Part shown: positions 1 through 6,286 of the stretch, in pieces
Layout of the letters: the number at the start of each line of letters is the position of its first letter
How positions within the stretch are numbered: the first letter of the stretch is position 1
Assembly: GCA_002690405.1 (NCBI GenBank)
Contig: NZEI01000038.1
Span: forward strand, 31,306 to 38,938
DNA length: 7,633 bases
Reading direction: 5' to 3'
Origin: Gammaproteobacteria bacterium
GTDB taxonomy: Bacteria > Pseudomonadota > Gammaproteobacteria > Pseudomonadales > Azotimanducaceae
Position numbers and translations under genes: made by a program
The notes under the pieces: generated by a model
What the model was told of the DNA's origin: nothing
The model's database searches: none
What the model saw: the letters and a program-made list of their open reading frames with translations, nothing else

Positions 1-879
1 CCATCGTCAGCCCAAGATACAATCGACGCTACAGCGACTTTTGTTGAATATGGCGTAGACCTGATTATTTTTGTTGGCGGCGATGGTACTGCTCGGGACG
101 TGCTCAGTGCGGCCTCCAGCACAACCTCGTTTTTGGGGGTGCCAGCGGGAGTAAAAATGCACAGCGGTGTGTTTGCGATTTCGCCGAGAGCCGCCGCACG
201 GGTAGTGGCAGATCTTGCTAACGGTCGCCTGATTGATCGAGTGCCTCGTGAGGTGCGTGATTACATCGAACCGCAGTCTGGTGCCGCTCCGGCGAGGGAT
301 GCGGTTATCCGTACTCGTGCCTATGGCGAGTTGTGGGTGCCCGAAGTCAACGATCTATTGCAACAGACCAAGGTGGGCGGTAAAGAAACCGAGGCCCTGG
401 CGATCAATGAAATTTCCAGTTATGTCACAGAGTGTTGGCTTGATGACCGGCAAACGGCGGTGATTCTCGGCCCTGGTAGCACTTGTATGGAGATCAAGCG
501 AGGCTTAGGTATTCCGGCAACGTTGCTTGGTGTTGATGTGCGTCTGCCTGATCACTCGTACATTACCGATGCTACTGCCAGCCAATTACTGGCGGTGACT
601 CAAGAGCTAAGCGCCCATTTGGTTCTGAGCTTTACGCGGCAGCAGGCTTTTTTGTTGGGGCGTGGTAACCAGCAGTTAACCCCAGCGGTACTGGCAAAGC
701 TGCGCTGGCCTGATGATTATACGGTTGTAAGTTCAAGGCAGAAGCTGCTCGCTTTGCAGCAGCGCCCTTTGTTAGTTGACTCTGATGACCCGGCGCTCGA
801 CGCTAAAATTTGCGGTTTGGTCGACGTAGTCACCGGATATGATGAGCGTTCTTTGTATCGGGTTGCGAGTCCGATTTAG
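1..879 (+). CDS. ATP-NAD kinase family protein (COG3199-like), 5' end outside window
   Basis: Frame 1 is open from the first base to a TAG at 877-879, giving 292 residues of a longer protein. The start lies upstream of the window; the GTG at 100 is internal because the nucleotide-binding motif precedes it. Visible motifs: VGGDGTARD (residues about 25-33), the diacylglycerol/NAD-kinase P-loop-like signature; a PAGVKMHSGVFA segment (about 46-57); and near residue 160 the run LGPGST, followed by LLGVDV. These are typical of the ATP-NAD kinase family that includes AcoX-like proteins, distinct from the classical NAD kinase NadK/PpnK. Family members are usually about 350-380 residues, so some 60-90 are missing here. 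The expected role is ATP-dependent phosphorylation of NAD or a related nucleotide in the cytoplasm, but the true substrate of this subfamily is poorly established. It converges on alaA with 9 bases between the stop codons, so nothing links the two functionally. Family call is firm, activity uncertain. Confidence 0.87.
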   Translation, partial: PSSAQDTIDATATFVEYGVDLIIFVGGDGTARDVLSAASSTTSFLGVPAGVKMHSGVFAISPRAAARVVADLANGRLIDRVPREVRDYIEPQSGAAPARDAVIRTRAYGELWVPEVNDLLQQTKVGGKETEALAINEISSYVTECWLDDRQTAVILGPGSTCMEIKRGLGIPATLLGVDVRLPDHSYITDATASQLLAVTQELSAHLVLSFTRQQAFLLGRGNQQLTPAVLAKLRWPDDYTVVSSRQKLLALQQRPLLVDSDDPALDAKICGLVDVVTGYDERSLYRVASPI

Positions 880-888
880 CCGTTGCAA

Positions 889-2130
889 TTATTGTCGATA
901 GCTTGCGAGAAAGTTTTTCAGGCGACCTAAGGCCTCCTTCAATTGCTCCACATGGGGCAAAAAAACGATTCTAAAGTGATCGGCACGGGGCCAGTTAAAG
1001 CCACTGCCGTGCACCATCAGTACTTTCTCTTGCATCAGTAGGTCGAGAGCGAATTGCTCGTCGTCCTGAATATTGAACTTGGCCGTATCAATTTTGGGAA
1101 ATAGATACAGTGCACCCTTCGGTTTGACACAGGAGATACCGTCGATCTCATTGAGCAGTTGCCAAGCGACATTGCGTTGCTCAAACAGGCGCCCACCCGG
1201 CGCGGTAAGCTCGAAGATGCTTTGGTGGCCGCCAAGGGCTGTTTGAATAGCGTGTTGGGTAGGCACATTTGCGCACAAGCGGGTAGAGGCGAGAATATTC
1301 AACCCCTCGATATAGTCCAGCGCGCGTTCCCGGGCGCCGCTCACAACTAACCACCCGGAACGAAAACCAGCCACTCGATAGGACTTGGAGAGGCCGCTAA
1401 AGGTCAACATCAGCAGGTCGTCTGCCAGTGACGCCAGCGGGATGTAGGGTTCTTCATCGAATAAAATTTTGTCGTAGATTTCATCGGCGAACATCACCAG
1501 ATCAAACTCCCGGCCGATTGCGATGAGTTGTTCCAGCATATCTCGCTGGTAGACGGCACCCGTTGGGTTGTTTGGGTTGATAACGACTAAAGCCTTGGTT
1601 TGCGGTGTTATTTTGCTGCGCAAGTCAGCCAGATCCGGTTGCCAGTCGTTTTCCTCGTCGCATAGATAATGCACGGCCTTACCGCCACAGAGATTGACCG
1701 CCGCGCTCCAAAGCGGAAAGTCCGGGCTGGGAATCAGTACTTCGTCACCGTCGTTGACTAAGGCTTGTACAGACATAGCGACGAGTTCAGAAACGCCGTT
1801 ACCGATGTAGATATCATCGACATCAACATCGGTAACGCCAACCTGTTGATAATATTGCATAACAGCTTTGCGGGCCGAGTAGAGGCCTTTCGAGTCGCAG
1901 TAGCCCTGTGATTGAGGCACATTACGAATGACGTCGCGCAATATTTCTTCCGGGGCGTTAAACCCCCACGGAGCTGGATTGCCAATGTTGAGCTTGAGCA
2001 CAGTATGGCCATCAGACTCTAGCTGATCAGCCGCTTTGAGTACGGGCCCGCGAATGTCGTAACAGACGTTGTCGAGTTTATTGGACTTTAGGATGGGCCC
2101 TAGCGTCCGTTGCGGGTTGGGGGTGTTCAT
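889..2130 (-). CDS. alaA: Glutamate-pyruvate aminotransferase AlaA
   Basis: A 413-residue fold-type I PLP-dependent aminotransferase, making L-alanine from pyruvate with glutamate as amino donor, in the cytoplasm. Landmarks: KLDNVCYDIRGPVLKAADQL (18-37) and LNIGNPAPWGF (47-57) near the N-terminus; GYCDSKGLYSAR (76-87); NPNNPTGAVY (185-194) with the PLP-contacting Asn188; DEIYDKILFD (216-225) with Asp216 and Tyr219; and SGLSKSYRVAGFRSGW (245-260) with Lys249 as the PLP Schiff-base lysine. The C-terminal HFRIVFLP holds the arginine expected to bind the substrate carboxylate. From memory it matches E. coli AlaA (about 405 residues) across nearly all its length, including the CYDIRGPVLK and GYCDSKGLYSAR blocks, with only a slightly longer N-terminus. 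The ATG at 2130 has an AGGAA five bases upstream (2136-2140). It is transcribed divergently from msrB. Confidence 0.95.
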   Translation of the reverse strand: MNTPNPQRTLGPILKSNKLDNVCYDIRGPVLKAADQLESDGHTVLKLNIGNPAPWGFNAPEEILRDVIRNVPQSQGYCDSKGLYSARKAVMQYYQQVGVTDVDVDDIYIGNGVSELVAMSVQALVNDGDEVLIPSPDFPLWSAAVNLCGGKAVHYLCDEENDWQPDLADLRSKITPQTKALVVINPNNPTGAVYQRDMLEQLIAIGREFDLVMFADEIYDKILFDEEPYIPLASLADDLLMLTFSGLSKSYRVAGFRSGWLVVSGARERALDYIEGLNILASTRLCANVPTQHAIQTALGGHQSIFELTAPGGRLFEQRNVAWQLLNEIDGISCVKPKGALYLFPKIDTAKFNIQDDEQFALDLLMQEKVLMVHGSGFNWPRADHFRIVFLPHVEQLKEALGRLKNFLASYRQ

Positions 2131-2135
2131 AGCGG

Positions 2136-2140
2136 TTCCT
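2136..2140 (-). promoter_or_regulatory. Ribosome binding site of alaA
   Basis: AGGAA on the minus strand, five bases before the ATG at 2128-2130. It supports that start; no other in-frame start codon lies between it and the conserved N-terminal block. Confidence 0.65.
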
Positions 2141-2156
2141 GCATGTTGATCTGGTG

Positions 2157-2174
2157 TAGCGCTGGCAAGCGCTA
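2157..2174. repeat. Perfect 7-bp inverted repeat upstream of alaA
   Basis: TAGCGCT (2157-2163) and AGCGCTA (2168-2174) are perfect reverse complements around a four-base GGCA centre. The core AGCGCT occurs a third time at 2185-2190, so copies start at 2158, 2168 and 2185; a related GGCGCT lies at 2223-2228. The repeat could be an operator for a dimeric regulator or a short hairpin in the alaA leader RNA. It has no T-run, so it is not a standard terminator. The repeat is seen directly; its function is inferred. Confidence 0.5.
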
Positions 2175-2280
2175 GATTTACAACAGCGCTGATTAACTTT
2201 TTGTTAGTCTAATGGTGGGATTGGCGCTTAGCATCCTCTATGTCATGGTTTCAGAGAAAAAAATGACTAACTTATGGTTT

Positions 2281-2285
2281 TGGAG
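2281..2285 (+). promoter_or_regulatory. Ribosome binding site that decides the msrB start
   Basis: TGGAG six bases upstream of the GTG at 2292. The alternative in-frame ATG at 2274 has no purine-rich site at a usable distance, and this site would lie inside its coding sequence. It therefore favours the GTG. Confidence 0.55.
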
Positions 2286-2291
2286 AACAAA

Positions 2292-2699
2292 GTGACACTA
2301 GAACTGGACAAAATAGTCAAAACGGACGCCGAATGGCAGGCACAACTCTCACCTGAAGAATACGCAGTGGCGCGGCAAGCCGGTACTGAGCGGCCATTCA
2401 CTGGCATGTATTGGGATGAAACGCGACCGGGCACGTATCATTGCAAATGCTGTGGGAGCAAACTTTTTGATGCGGAGACTAAGTTTGATGCCGGTTGCGG
2501 TTGGCCGAGTTTTTATGCGCCGCTGTCGTCCGAGGCGTTGGCAACCCGTGAGGATCTGAGTCTGGGCATGCGTCGTATTGAAGTGCTGTGCGCACGTTGC
2601 GACGCCCATTTAGGCCATGTGTTTCCGGATGGCCCGCAGCCTACCGGTCTGCGCTATTGTATGAACTCGGTGTCGCTCACGTTAGAGGCAGACCGGTAA
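2292..2699 (+). CDS. msrB: Peptide-methionine (R)-S-oxide reductase MsrB
   Basis: A 135-residue single-domain MsrB, reducing the R epimer of methionine sulfoxide in proteins, normally recycled by thioredoxin, in the cytoplasm (no signal peptide seen). From the GTG start, the structural zinc is held by CKCC (outer cysteines 51 and 54) and CARC (100 and 103). GCGWPSF carries the likely resolving Cys69. DAHLGHVFPDGP (104-115) is the family signature, and RYCMNS carries catalytic Cys123. All key residues are present and the length is normal. The start is GTG 2292 because of the TGGAG at 2281-2285; an in-frame ATG at 2274 would add six residues. The gene is divergent from alaA. From memory, msrB beside this aminotransferase is also seen in Pseudomonas. 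The acyl-CoA ligase 68 bases downstream may be co-transcribed. Confidence 0.95.
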   Translation: MTLELDKIVKTDAEWQAQLSPEEYAVARQAGTERPFTGMYWDETRPGTYHCKCCGSKLFDAETKFDAGCGWPSFYAPLSSEALATREDLSLGMRRIEVLCARCDAHLGHVFPDGPQPTGLRYCMNSVSLTLEADR

Positions 2700-2720
2700 A
2701 CTGAATTTGGGGAAGACTGG

Positions 2721-2750
2721 GCGTGGCCTAATGCAGTTGGCCCGCATTTT
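2721..2750 (+). terminator. Possible weak terminator between msrB and the acyl-CoA ligase
   Basis: GCG-T-GGCC (2721-2728) can pair with GGCCCGC (2739-2745) as a seven-pair stem with one bulged T and a ten-base loop, followed by ATTTT (2746-2750). The T-run is short and the loop large, so any termination would be partial. It might lower transcription from msrB into the ligase gene. Confidence 0.28.
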
Positions 2751-2767
2751 AGAAAAAAGGGGGAGAA

Positions 2768-4294
2768 ATGAGTCCAGCAGAGATAGCCGCGAGGGACCCT
2801 CAGCGGGCCGCTTATATCGTCGCGGAAACGGGGCAGATTATTACGTATGCCGAGTTAGAGGCCGATGCAAATAGGGGGGCGCAGCTATTTCGCTCCCTCG
2901 GACTGCAGCGTGGTGACCACATCGCAATACTGCTGGAGAACCATCCGGATTTTTTCAAAATTTGTTGGGCTGCTCAGCGCTCCGGACTGTATTTCACTGC
3001 GATCAGTTGGCGCCTGCAGCAGGCGGAAGTTGAATACATCGTTAACAATTGCGAGGCCCGAGTATTTATTACTTCCGGCGACCGTCGGGCGGTTGTAGAG
3101 CCTTTGCAGGGTCGCATGGCTCATGTCGAAGCGTGCTTCACTGTGGAAGGCGAAATTCCCGGATATCAGTCCTGGTCGGATGCATTGGCCGCTATGCCTG
3201 CGGAGCCGATAGGTGATCAGTCTGAGGGTGCTGCAATGCTTTATTCTTCCGGCACCACCGGTTACCCCAAGGGCGTAAAAAGACCGCTGCCAGAGCATCC
3301 CTACGGCGAAAGCGAAGAGATCAACATCGCTGAAGTACTCTACGGTTGTACCGAGCAATCGACCTATCTGTCACCAGCGCCATTGTACCACGCAGCACCA
3401 CTGGCATTTACCATGGGTTGCCTGCGACACGGCACAACGGTGGTAATGATGCAGCACTTTGAAGCGGAATACGCGTTGGAGTGTATCGAGAAGTATCAGA
3501 TTACCCATAGCCAATGGGTTCCAACGATGTTCGTACGTATGCTCAAGCTGCCAGAAGAGACTCGGCTCAAGTACGATGTTAGTACTATGCAGGCCGCGAT
3601 TCATGCCGCCGCACCCTGTCCTATTCCGATCAAAGAGAAGATGATCGAGTGGTGGGGTCCAGTGATCTATGAATATTACGCCGGCACTGAGGGCAATGGT
3701 TTTGTTCAGCTGAATTCGGAGGAATGGTTAGCTCACAAGGGTTCCGTGGGCAGGCCGTTGAACTGTGAGCTGCATATCTGTAACGACGAGGGTGACGAAT
3801 TGCCCGTTGGTGAATCAGGAACGATTTACTTCGGTGGCGGTGGCACCTTCGAATACTACAAAGATACTGAAAAGACTCAGGGCTCATTGCATCCGAAAGG
3901 TTGGTCTACTTTGGGAGACGTGGGCTATCTTGACGAGGACGGCTTTCTTTACCTGACCGATCGTAAACACTTCATGATCATATCCGGTGGCGTCAACATT
4001 TATCCTCAGGAAGCGGAAAACGTGCTGATCAATCACGATAAGGTGTTGGACGTGGCGGTGTTCGGCGTTCCCAATCCGGACTTTGGCGAAGAGGTCAAAG
4101 GTGTGGTGCAGTTGCGTAATCCTGAAGAGGCCAGCGCGCTCGTTGAAGTAGAGTTAATTGATTACTGTCGAGAGCATTTATCGGCGATTAAATGCCCACG
4201 TAGTATCGACTTTAGAGACGAATTACCGCGGCATCCCACGGGCAAGTTGTATAAGCGTCTGCTGAAAGACGAATACTGGAATAACGCAACCTAA
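2768..4294 (+). CDS. AMP-forming acyl-CoA ligase (FadD-like)
   Basis: A 508-residue ANL-superfamily enzyme that should activate a carboxylic acid with ATP to an acyl-adenylate, then form the CoA thioester. Motifs in order: phosphate-binding YSSGTTGYPKG (159-169); YEYYAGTEG (301-309); STLGDVGYLDEDGF with ribose-contacting Asp384; hinge TDRKHFMIISGGVNIYP (397-413); and HPTGKLYKRLL with Lys493, the catalytic lysine of the adenylation step. The protein is complete, with both large N-terminal and small C-terminal domains. The KGVKRPLP run after the P-loop resembles mycobacterial/proteobacterial FadD-type ligases for branched, aromatic or steroid-side-chain acids, but the substrate cannot be read here. 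No membrane segment is evident. The ATG at 2768 follows a purine-rich AAGGGGGAG (2757-2765). It ends five bases before the convergent minus-strand group and may share a transcript with msrB. Confidence 0.9.
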   Translation: MSPAEIAARDPQRAAYIVAETGQIITYAELEADANRGAQLFRSLGLQRGDHIAILLENHPDFFKICWAAQRSGLYFTAISWRLQQAEVEYIVNNCEARVFITSGDRRAVVEPLQGRMAHVEACFTVEGEIPGYQSWSDALAAMPAEPIGDQSEGAAMLYSSGTTGYPKGVKRPLPEHPYGESEEINIAEVLYGCTEQSTYLSPAPLYHAAPLAFTMGCLRHGTTVVMMQHFEAEYALECIEKYQITHSQWVPTMFVRMLKLPEETRLKYDVSTMQAAIHAAAPCPIPIKEKMIEWWGPVIYEYYAGTEGNGFVQLNSEEWLAHKGSVGRPLNCELHICNDEGDELPVGESGTIYFGGGGTFEYYKDTEKTQGSLHPKGWSTLGDVGYLDEDGFLYLTDRKHFMIISGGVNIYPQEAENVLINHDKVLDVAVFGVPNPDFGEEVKGVVQLRNPEEASALVEVELIDYCREHLSAIKCPRSIDFRDELPRHPTGKLYKRLLKDEYWNNAT

Positions 4295-4299
4295 GATTG

Positions 4300-5229
4300 T
4301 TAGCGCTTGCGCAGCAGATTGGCCGGCGAGTATTGGTCGCTTAGCGGCCGCTTGCGCAAATTCCAGTCTGGCTTGGCACCAGCGGCGATCGCCACGTCTG
4401 CAGCAATGCGCACAATCGGCACATCGTAGGGACGTAAATCCGCCTCAAGGGCGCGTGCGCGATCCAGCAGCAATTCTTCAGATAACGGTGTTCGTGTATC
4501 GCTGTTGCGTTGTGCTTGGGGTATCAAAATGACCCTATTGCCGGTGTCTTGGCGGCGATAATTTATGAAATCGCCAAATACCTGTCGGTAGCTATTGGAC
4601 TCATGGTGATACAAATTGCTAGACGAGAACGTATTGGCTACCAAGGTGCCATCGGGTGTCAGTAGATCGCGCATTTCCTGTAAATACTCGACAGTCATCA
4701 AGTGCTCTGGGATATAGTCCCCGTTAAATGCGTCGAGGATGATGAGGTCGTAGCGTTGTCCCTTGATTTTGGCGCGTTTGCCAAAAACTCGAGCGTCTTC
4801 GGTGAAAATTAAATTTTGCGCATCTGTGCGGTAACCAAAGTAATCTGTCGCGACTCGAATAACTGCGGGATCAATTTCGACAGTATCAATTACGGCGTCG
4901 GGTGTGAGTTCGCGCAGTGCCATAGGTAAGGTGCCACCGCCGAGCCCAACGATGAGGATTCGATCGGGGTTTGGATTAAACAGCAGCGCCGCCATACTCA
5001 TCTGGGCGTAGCTGAATACCATTCTTTTTGGCTGCGCCAGGTCCTTACAGCTTTGGTTGCTGTCTGATCTAACCAGGGTGAATTTTAAGCACAGAAGATC
5101 CTTGTTTTGATGGACGAGGATGCGGGTATATAGCGATCGCTCCTCATGCAGTACACCATATTTATCCGCCTCAGCACTGGCGTGAGGGGTCAAGAAGAGC
5201 AACAGCAGCAACAGCAAACGAATACTCAT
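4300..5229 (-). CDS. Spermidine-synthase-like protein with N-terminal signal peptide
   Basis: A 309-residue protein. Residues 1-19 have a basic N-region (Arg4), a run of seven leucines and an ASA|EA-like cleavage site, a good Sec signal peptide (or an uncleaved anchor). Then comes a small beta domain (about 24-70) and a Rossmann methyltransferase-like core: IVGLGGGTLP (93-102), VEIDPAVI (117-124), TEDARVF (143-149), YDLIILDAFNGDY (160-172). This is the catalytic half of the membrane-fused spermidine synthase family. Residues typical of true SpeE differ: GGGDG is GLGGG, YHEM is YAQM, and the second Asp of the catalytic DxxD loop is Asn169, so aminopropyl transfer to putrescine is doubtful. The start chosen is ATG 5229; a TTG at 5235 would add two residues, and an AAGG lies 10 bases before the ATG. 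It is last in a minus-strand group, directly after its likely membrane partner. The tail is strongly basic, with LRKR twice. Confidence 0.82.
   Translation of the reverse strand: MSIRLLLLLLLFLTPHASAEADKYGVLHEERSLYTRILVHQNKDLLCLKFTLVRSDSNQSCKDLAQPKRMVFSYAQMSMAALLFNPNPDRILIVGLGGGTLPMALRELTPDAVIDTVEIDPAVIRVATDYFGYRTDAQNLIFTEDARVFGKRAKIKGQRYDLIILDAFNGDYIPEHLMTVEYLQEMRDLLTPDGTLVANTFSSSNLYHHESNSYRQVFGDFINYRRQDTGNRVILIPQAQRNSDTRTPLSEELLLDRARALEADLRPYDVPIVRIAADVAIAAGAKPDWNLRKRPLSDQYSPANLLRKR
5197..5217 (-). repeat. Low-complexity CTG/TTG run encoding seven leucines
   Basis: Seven consecutive leucine codons (TTG and CTG mixed, ending in CTC) form the hydrophobic core of the export signal of the spermidine-synthase-like protein. 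It is a short near-trinucleotide repeat and could vary in copy number by slippage. Confidence 0.5.
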
Positions 5230-5261
5230 AAGCAAGGGACCTTAGTTGCAGTGCGCATAGG

Positions 5262-5855
5262 CTACTTGGCGAAAACTCTGTCCGCAGTGAAAGCCAATGC
5301 AGCGAGCAGTGCCAGACACCCAATTAAAAGGATAATGATGGTGTTCACTTCGAACCACAGCACGAAGTAAAACGAAGTCATTAGCGTGCCAATAGCGCTC
5401 CCCAAGGTTGAAACGAAATACAGGGAGCCGGCTACGCGGCCTGATTCAGCGACGTTGTCCACCAGCAGGCGCACAGAGTAGGGAGAGATCATGCCAAGAA
5501 TTACCGTGGGTAACCCAAATAGAACGATTGATGTGACCAGCGAGCCATACCGTGGATCTTCGACGCGTAGGAAAATGAATTCCATTATGCCCTGGGCATA
5601 AATGGTTAGCGGTAGTAATAACACTGCAGCCACCGCGAAGATGGCGGCGAAGCGACTGGAGGAGGGGTTATGTACTGACAACCTGCCACCAAGCAGGTAA
5701 CCAATGGAGAGGGACAGCATAAAGATTGTGATTATGCTCCCCCAAACGTAGATGCCGCTGCCAAAATACGGGGCAAGAATACGCCCGCCCAATAATTCGA
5801 GCGACATAATCACGAAACCGCCGCTAAAGGCGAGCAGGTAGATGACTGGAATCAA
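5262..5855 (-). CDS. Six-helix membrane protein, membrane half of the fused spermidine synthase family
   Basis: A 197-residue inner-membrane protein with six predicted helices at about 2-24, 37-56, 69-88, 105-124, 142-165 and 170-189. Conserved features are Glu20 in the first helix (SLELLGGRILAPYFG, 18-32), the GYLLGGRL end of the second, and SLYFVSTLGSAIGTL (144-158). These resemble the N-terminal membrane domain of proteins annotated as fused MFS/spermidine synthase. Positive residues cluster in loops 2-3 and 4-5 and at the end, so both termini should face the cytoplasm. The protein stops after the membrane domain, and the SpeE-like half is the next gene, 32 bases on. The start is TTG 5855: no ATG or GTG lies between it and the upstream in-frame stop, and the next ATG (Met17) would destroy the first helix. 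The ribosome site is weak (AGCGAGA). Transport or anchoring is possible; no substrate can be named. Confidence 0.75.
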   Translation of the reverse strand: MIPVIYLLAFSGGFVIMSLELLGGRILAPYFGSGIYVWGSIITIFMLSLSIGYLLGGRLSVHNPSSSRFAAIFAVAAVLLLPLTIYAQGIMEFIFLRVEDPRYGSLVTSIVLFGLPTVILGMISPYSVRLLVDNVAESGRVAGSLYFVSTLGSAIGTLMTSFYFVLWFEVNTIIILLIGCLALLAALAFTADRVFAK

Positions 5856-5882
5856 CGGATTCTCGCTTTTGTTGTTATAGGC

Positions 5883-6272
5883 CTAGCTCAGGTCTTCGGT
5901 CGCGGCGCCGCTGTCTTTCCAGCCTCGGTAGCCCTCACCAATGTGGCAAACATTTTCCAGTCCCATGTCTTGAACGGTTTTAGTGGACAATGCAGAGCGC
6001 CAGCCGCTTTGGCAGTAGAACACTAGTTTTTTACCCGAAGCGAAAACCTCTTTGTGGTAGGGCGATGATGGATCGACCCAAAATTCCAACATGCCCCGGG
6101 GTGCATGAAAGGCATTGGGAATTTTGCCCTCGCGCTGCAATTCGCGTGGATCTCGCAAATCTACAAACAACGTATTTTCATCCTCCAGCAACGCCTCTGC
6201 TTGTTCGATGTCCAGTGTTTCAATCTCAGCCAGTGCGCGATCAATCAGATCTCGGTGGGTCACTTTTAGCAT
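5883..6272 (-). CDS. Single-domain rhodanese-like sulfurtransferase
   Basis: A 129-residue protein with one rhodanese domain (about 20-127). Key parts are LFVDLRDPREL (35-45), the IPNAFHAPRGMLEFW segment (51-65), and the active-site loop CQSGWRS with catalytic Cys87 and Arg92. The six-residue loop fits sulfur transfer rather than the longer Cdc25/arsenate-type phosphatase loop. It would carry a persulfide on Cys87 and pass sulfur to a thiol acceptor or cyanide; the acceptor is unknown. No signal peptide, so cytoplasmic. The ATG at 6272 has a clear AGGAG six bases upstream (6279-6283). It lies 14 bases after the crotonase gene and 27 bases before the membrane-protein gene, with which it is in the same reading frame, so all are probably one operon. 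Confidence 0.9.
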   Translation of the reverse strand: MLKVTHRDLIDRALAEIETLDIEQAEALLEDENTLFVDLRDPRELQREGKIPNAFHAPRGMLEFWVDPSSPYHKEVFASGKKLVFYCQSGWRSALSTKTVQDMGLENVCHIGEGYRGWKDSGAATEDLS

Positions 6273-6278
6273 GGGTGT

Positions 6279-6283
6279 CTCCT
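6279..6283 (-). promoter_or_regulatory. Ribosome binding site of the rhodanese gene
   Basis: A full AGGAG on the minus strand, six bases before the ATG, in the short gap after the crotonase stop codon. It is the strongest translation signal in this group. Confidence 0.65.
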
Positions 6284-6286
6284 AGA

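Larger units (their letters stand above)
2131..2291. promoter_or_regulatory. Divergent alaA/msrB intergenic control region
   Basis: This is the only sizeable non-coding stretch in the window and must carry the promoters of both divergent genes. For msrB the best -10-like hexamer is TCTAAT at 2208-2213 (five of six matches to TATAAT), but no good -35 sits at the right distance, so an activator or another sigma factor may be used. For alaA, CTAACA and TGTAAA read on the minus strand are weak candidates with a long 19-base spacer. The region also holds the inverted repeat at 2157-2174 and a third copy of its core hexamer at 2185-2190. Promoter positions are guesses; the region's role follows from gene layout. 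Confidence 0.5.

Noticed and set aside
100..102. GTG 100 as the start of the NAD-kinase-like gene
   Set aside because: The GGDGT nucleotide-binding motif lies just upstream in the same open frame, so the gene begins before the window.
2274..2291. ATG 2274 as the msrB start
   Set aside because: It lacks a ribosome site upstream, whereas TGGAG stands six bases before the in-frame GTG at 2292; it remains possible and would add six residues.
2131..2291. Riboswitch or T-box leader in front of alaA or msrB
   Set aside because: The region is too short and shows no recognisable conserved riboswitch core; only the simple inverted repeat is visible.
2885..3358. 157-codon open frame on the minus strand
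   Set aside because: Lies fully opposite the acyl-CoA ligase, whose motifs span this segment; no family resemblance, a shadow frame.
4295..4320. Bidirectional terminator at the ligase/SpeE-like convergent junction
   Set aside because: Only a short GCGC-TT-GCGC self-complement is present, with a two-base loop and no T-run on either side.
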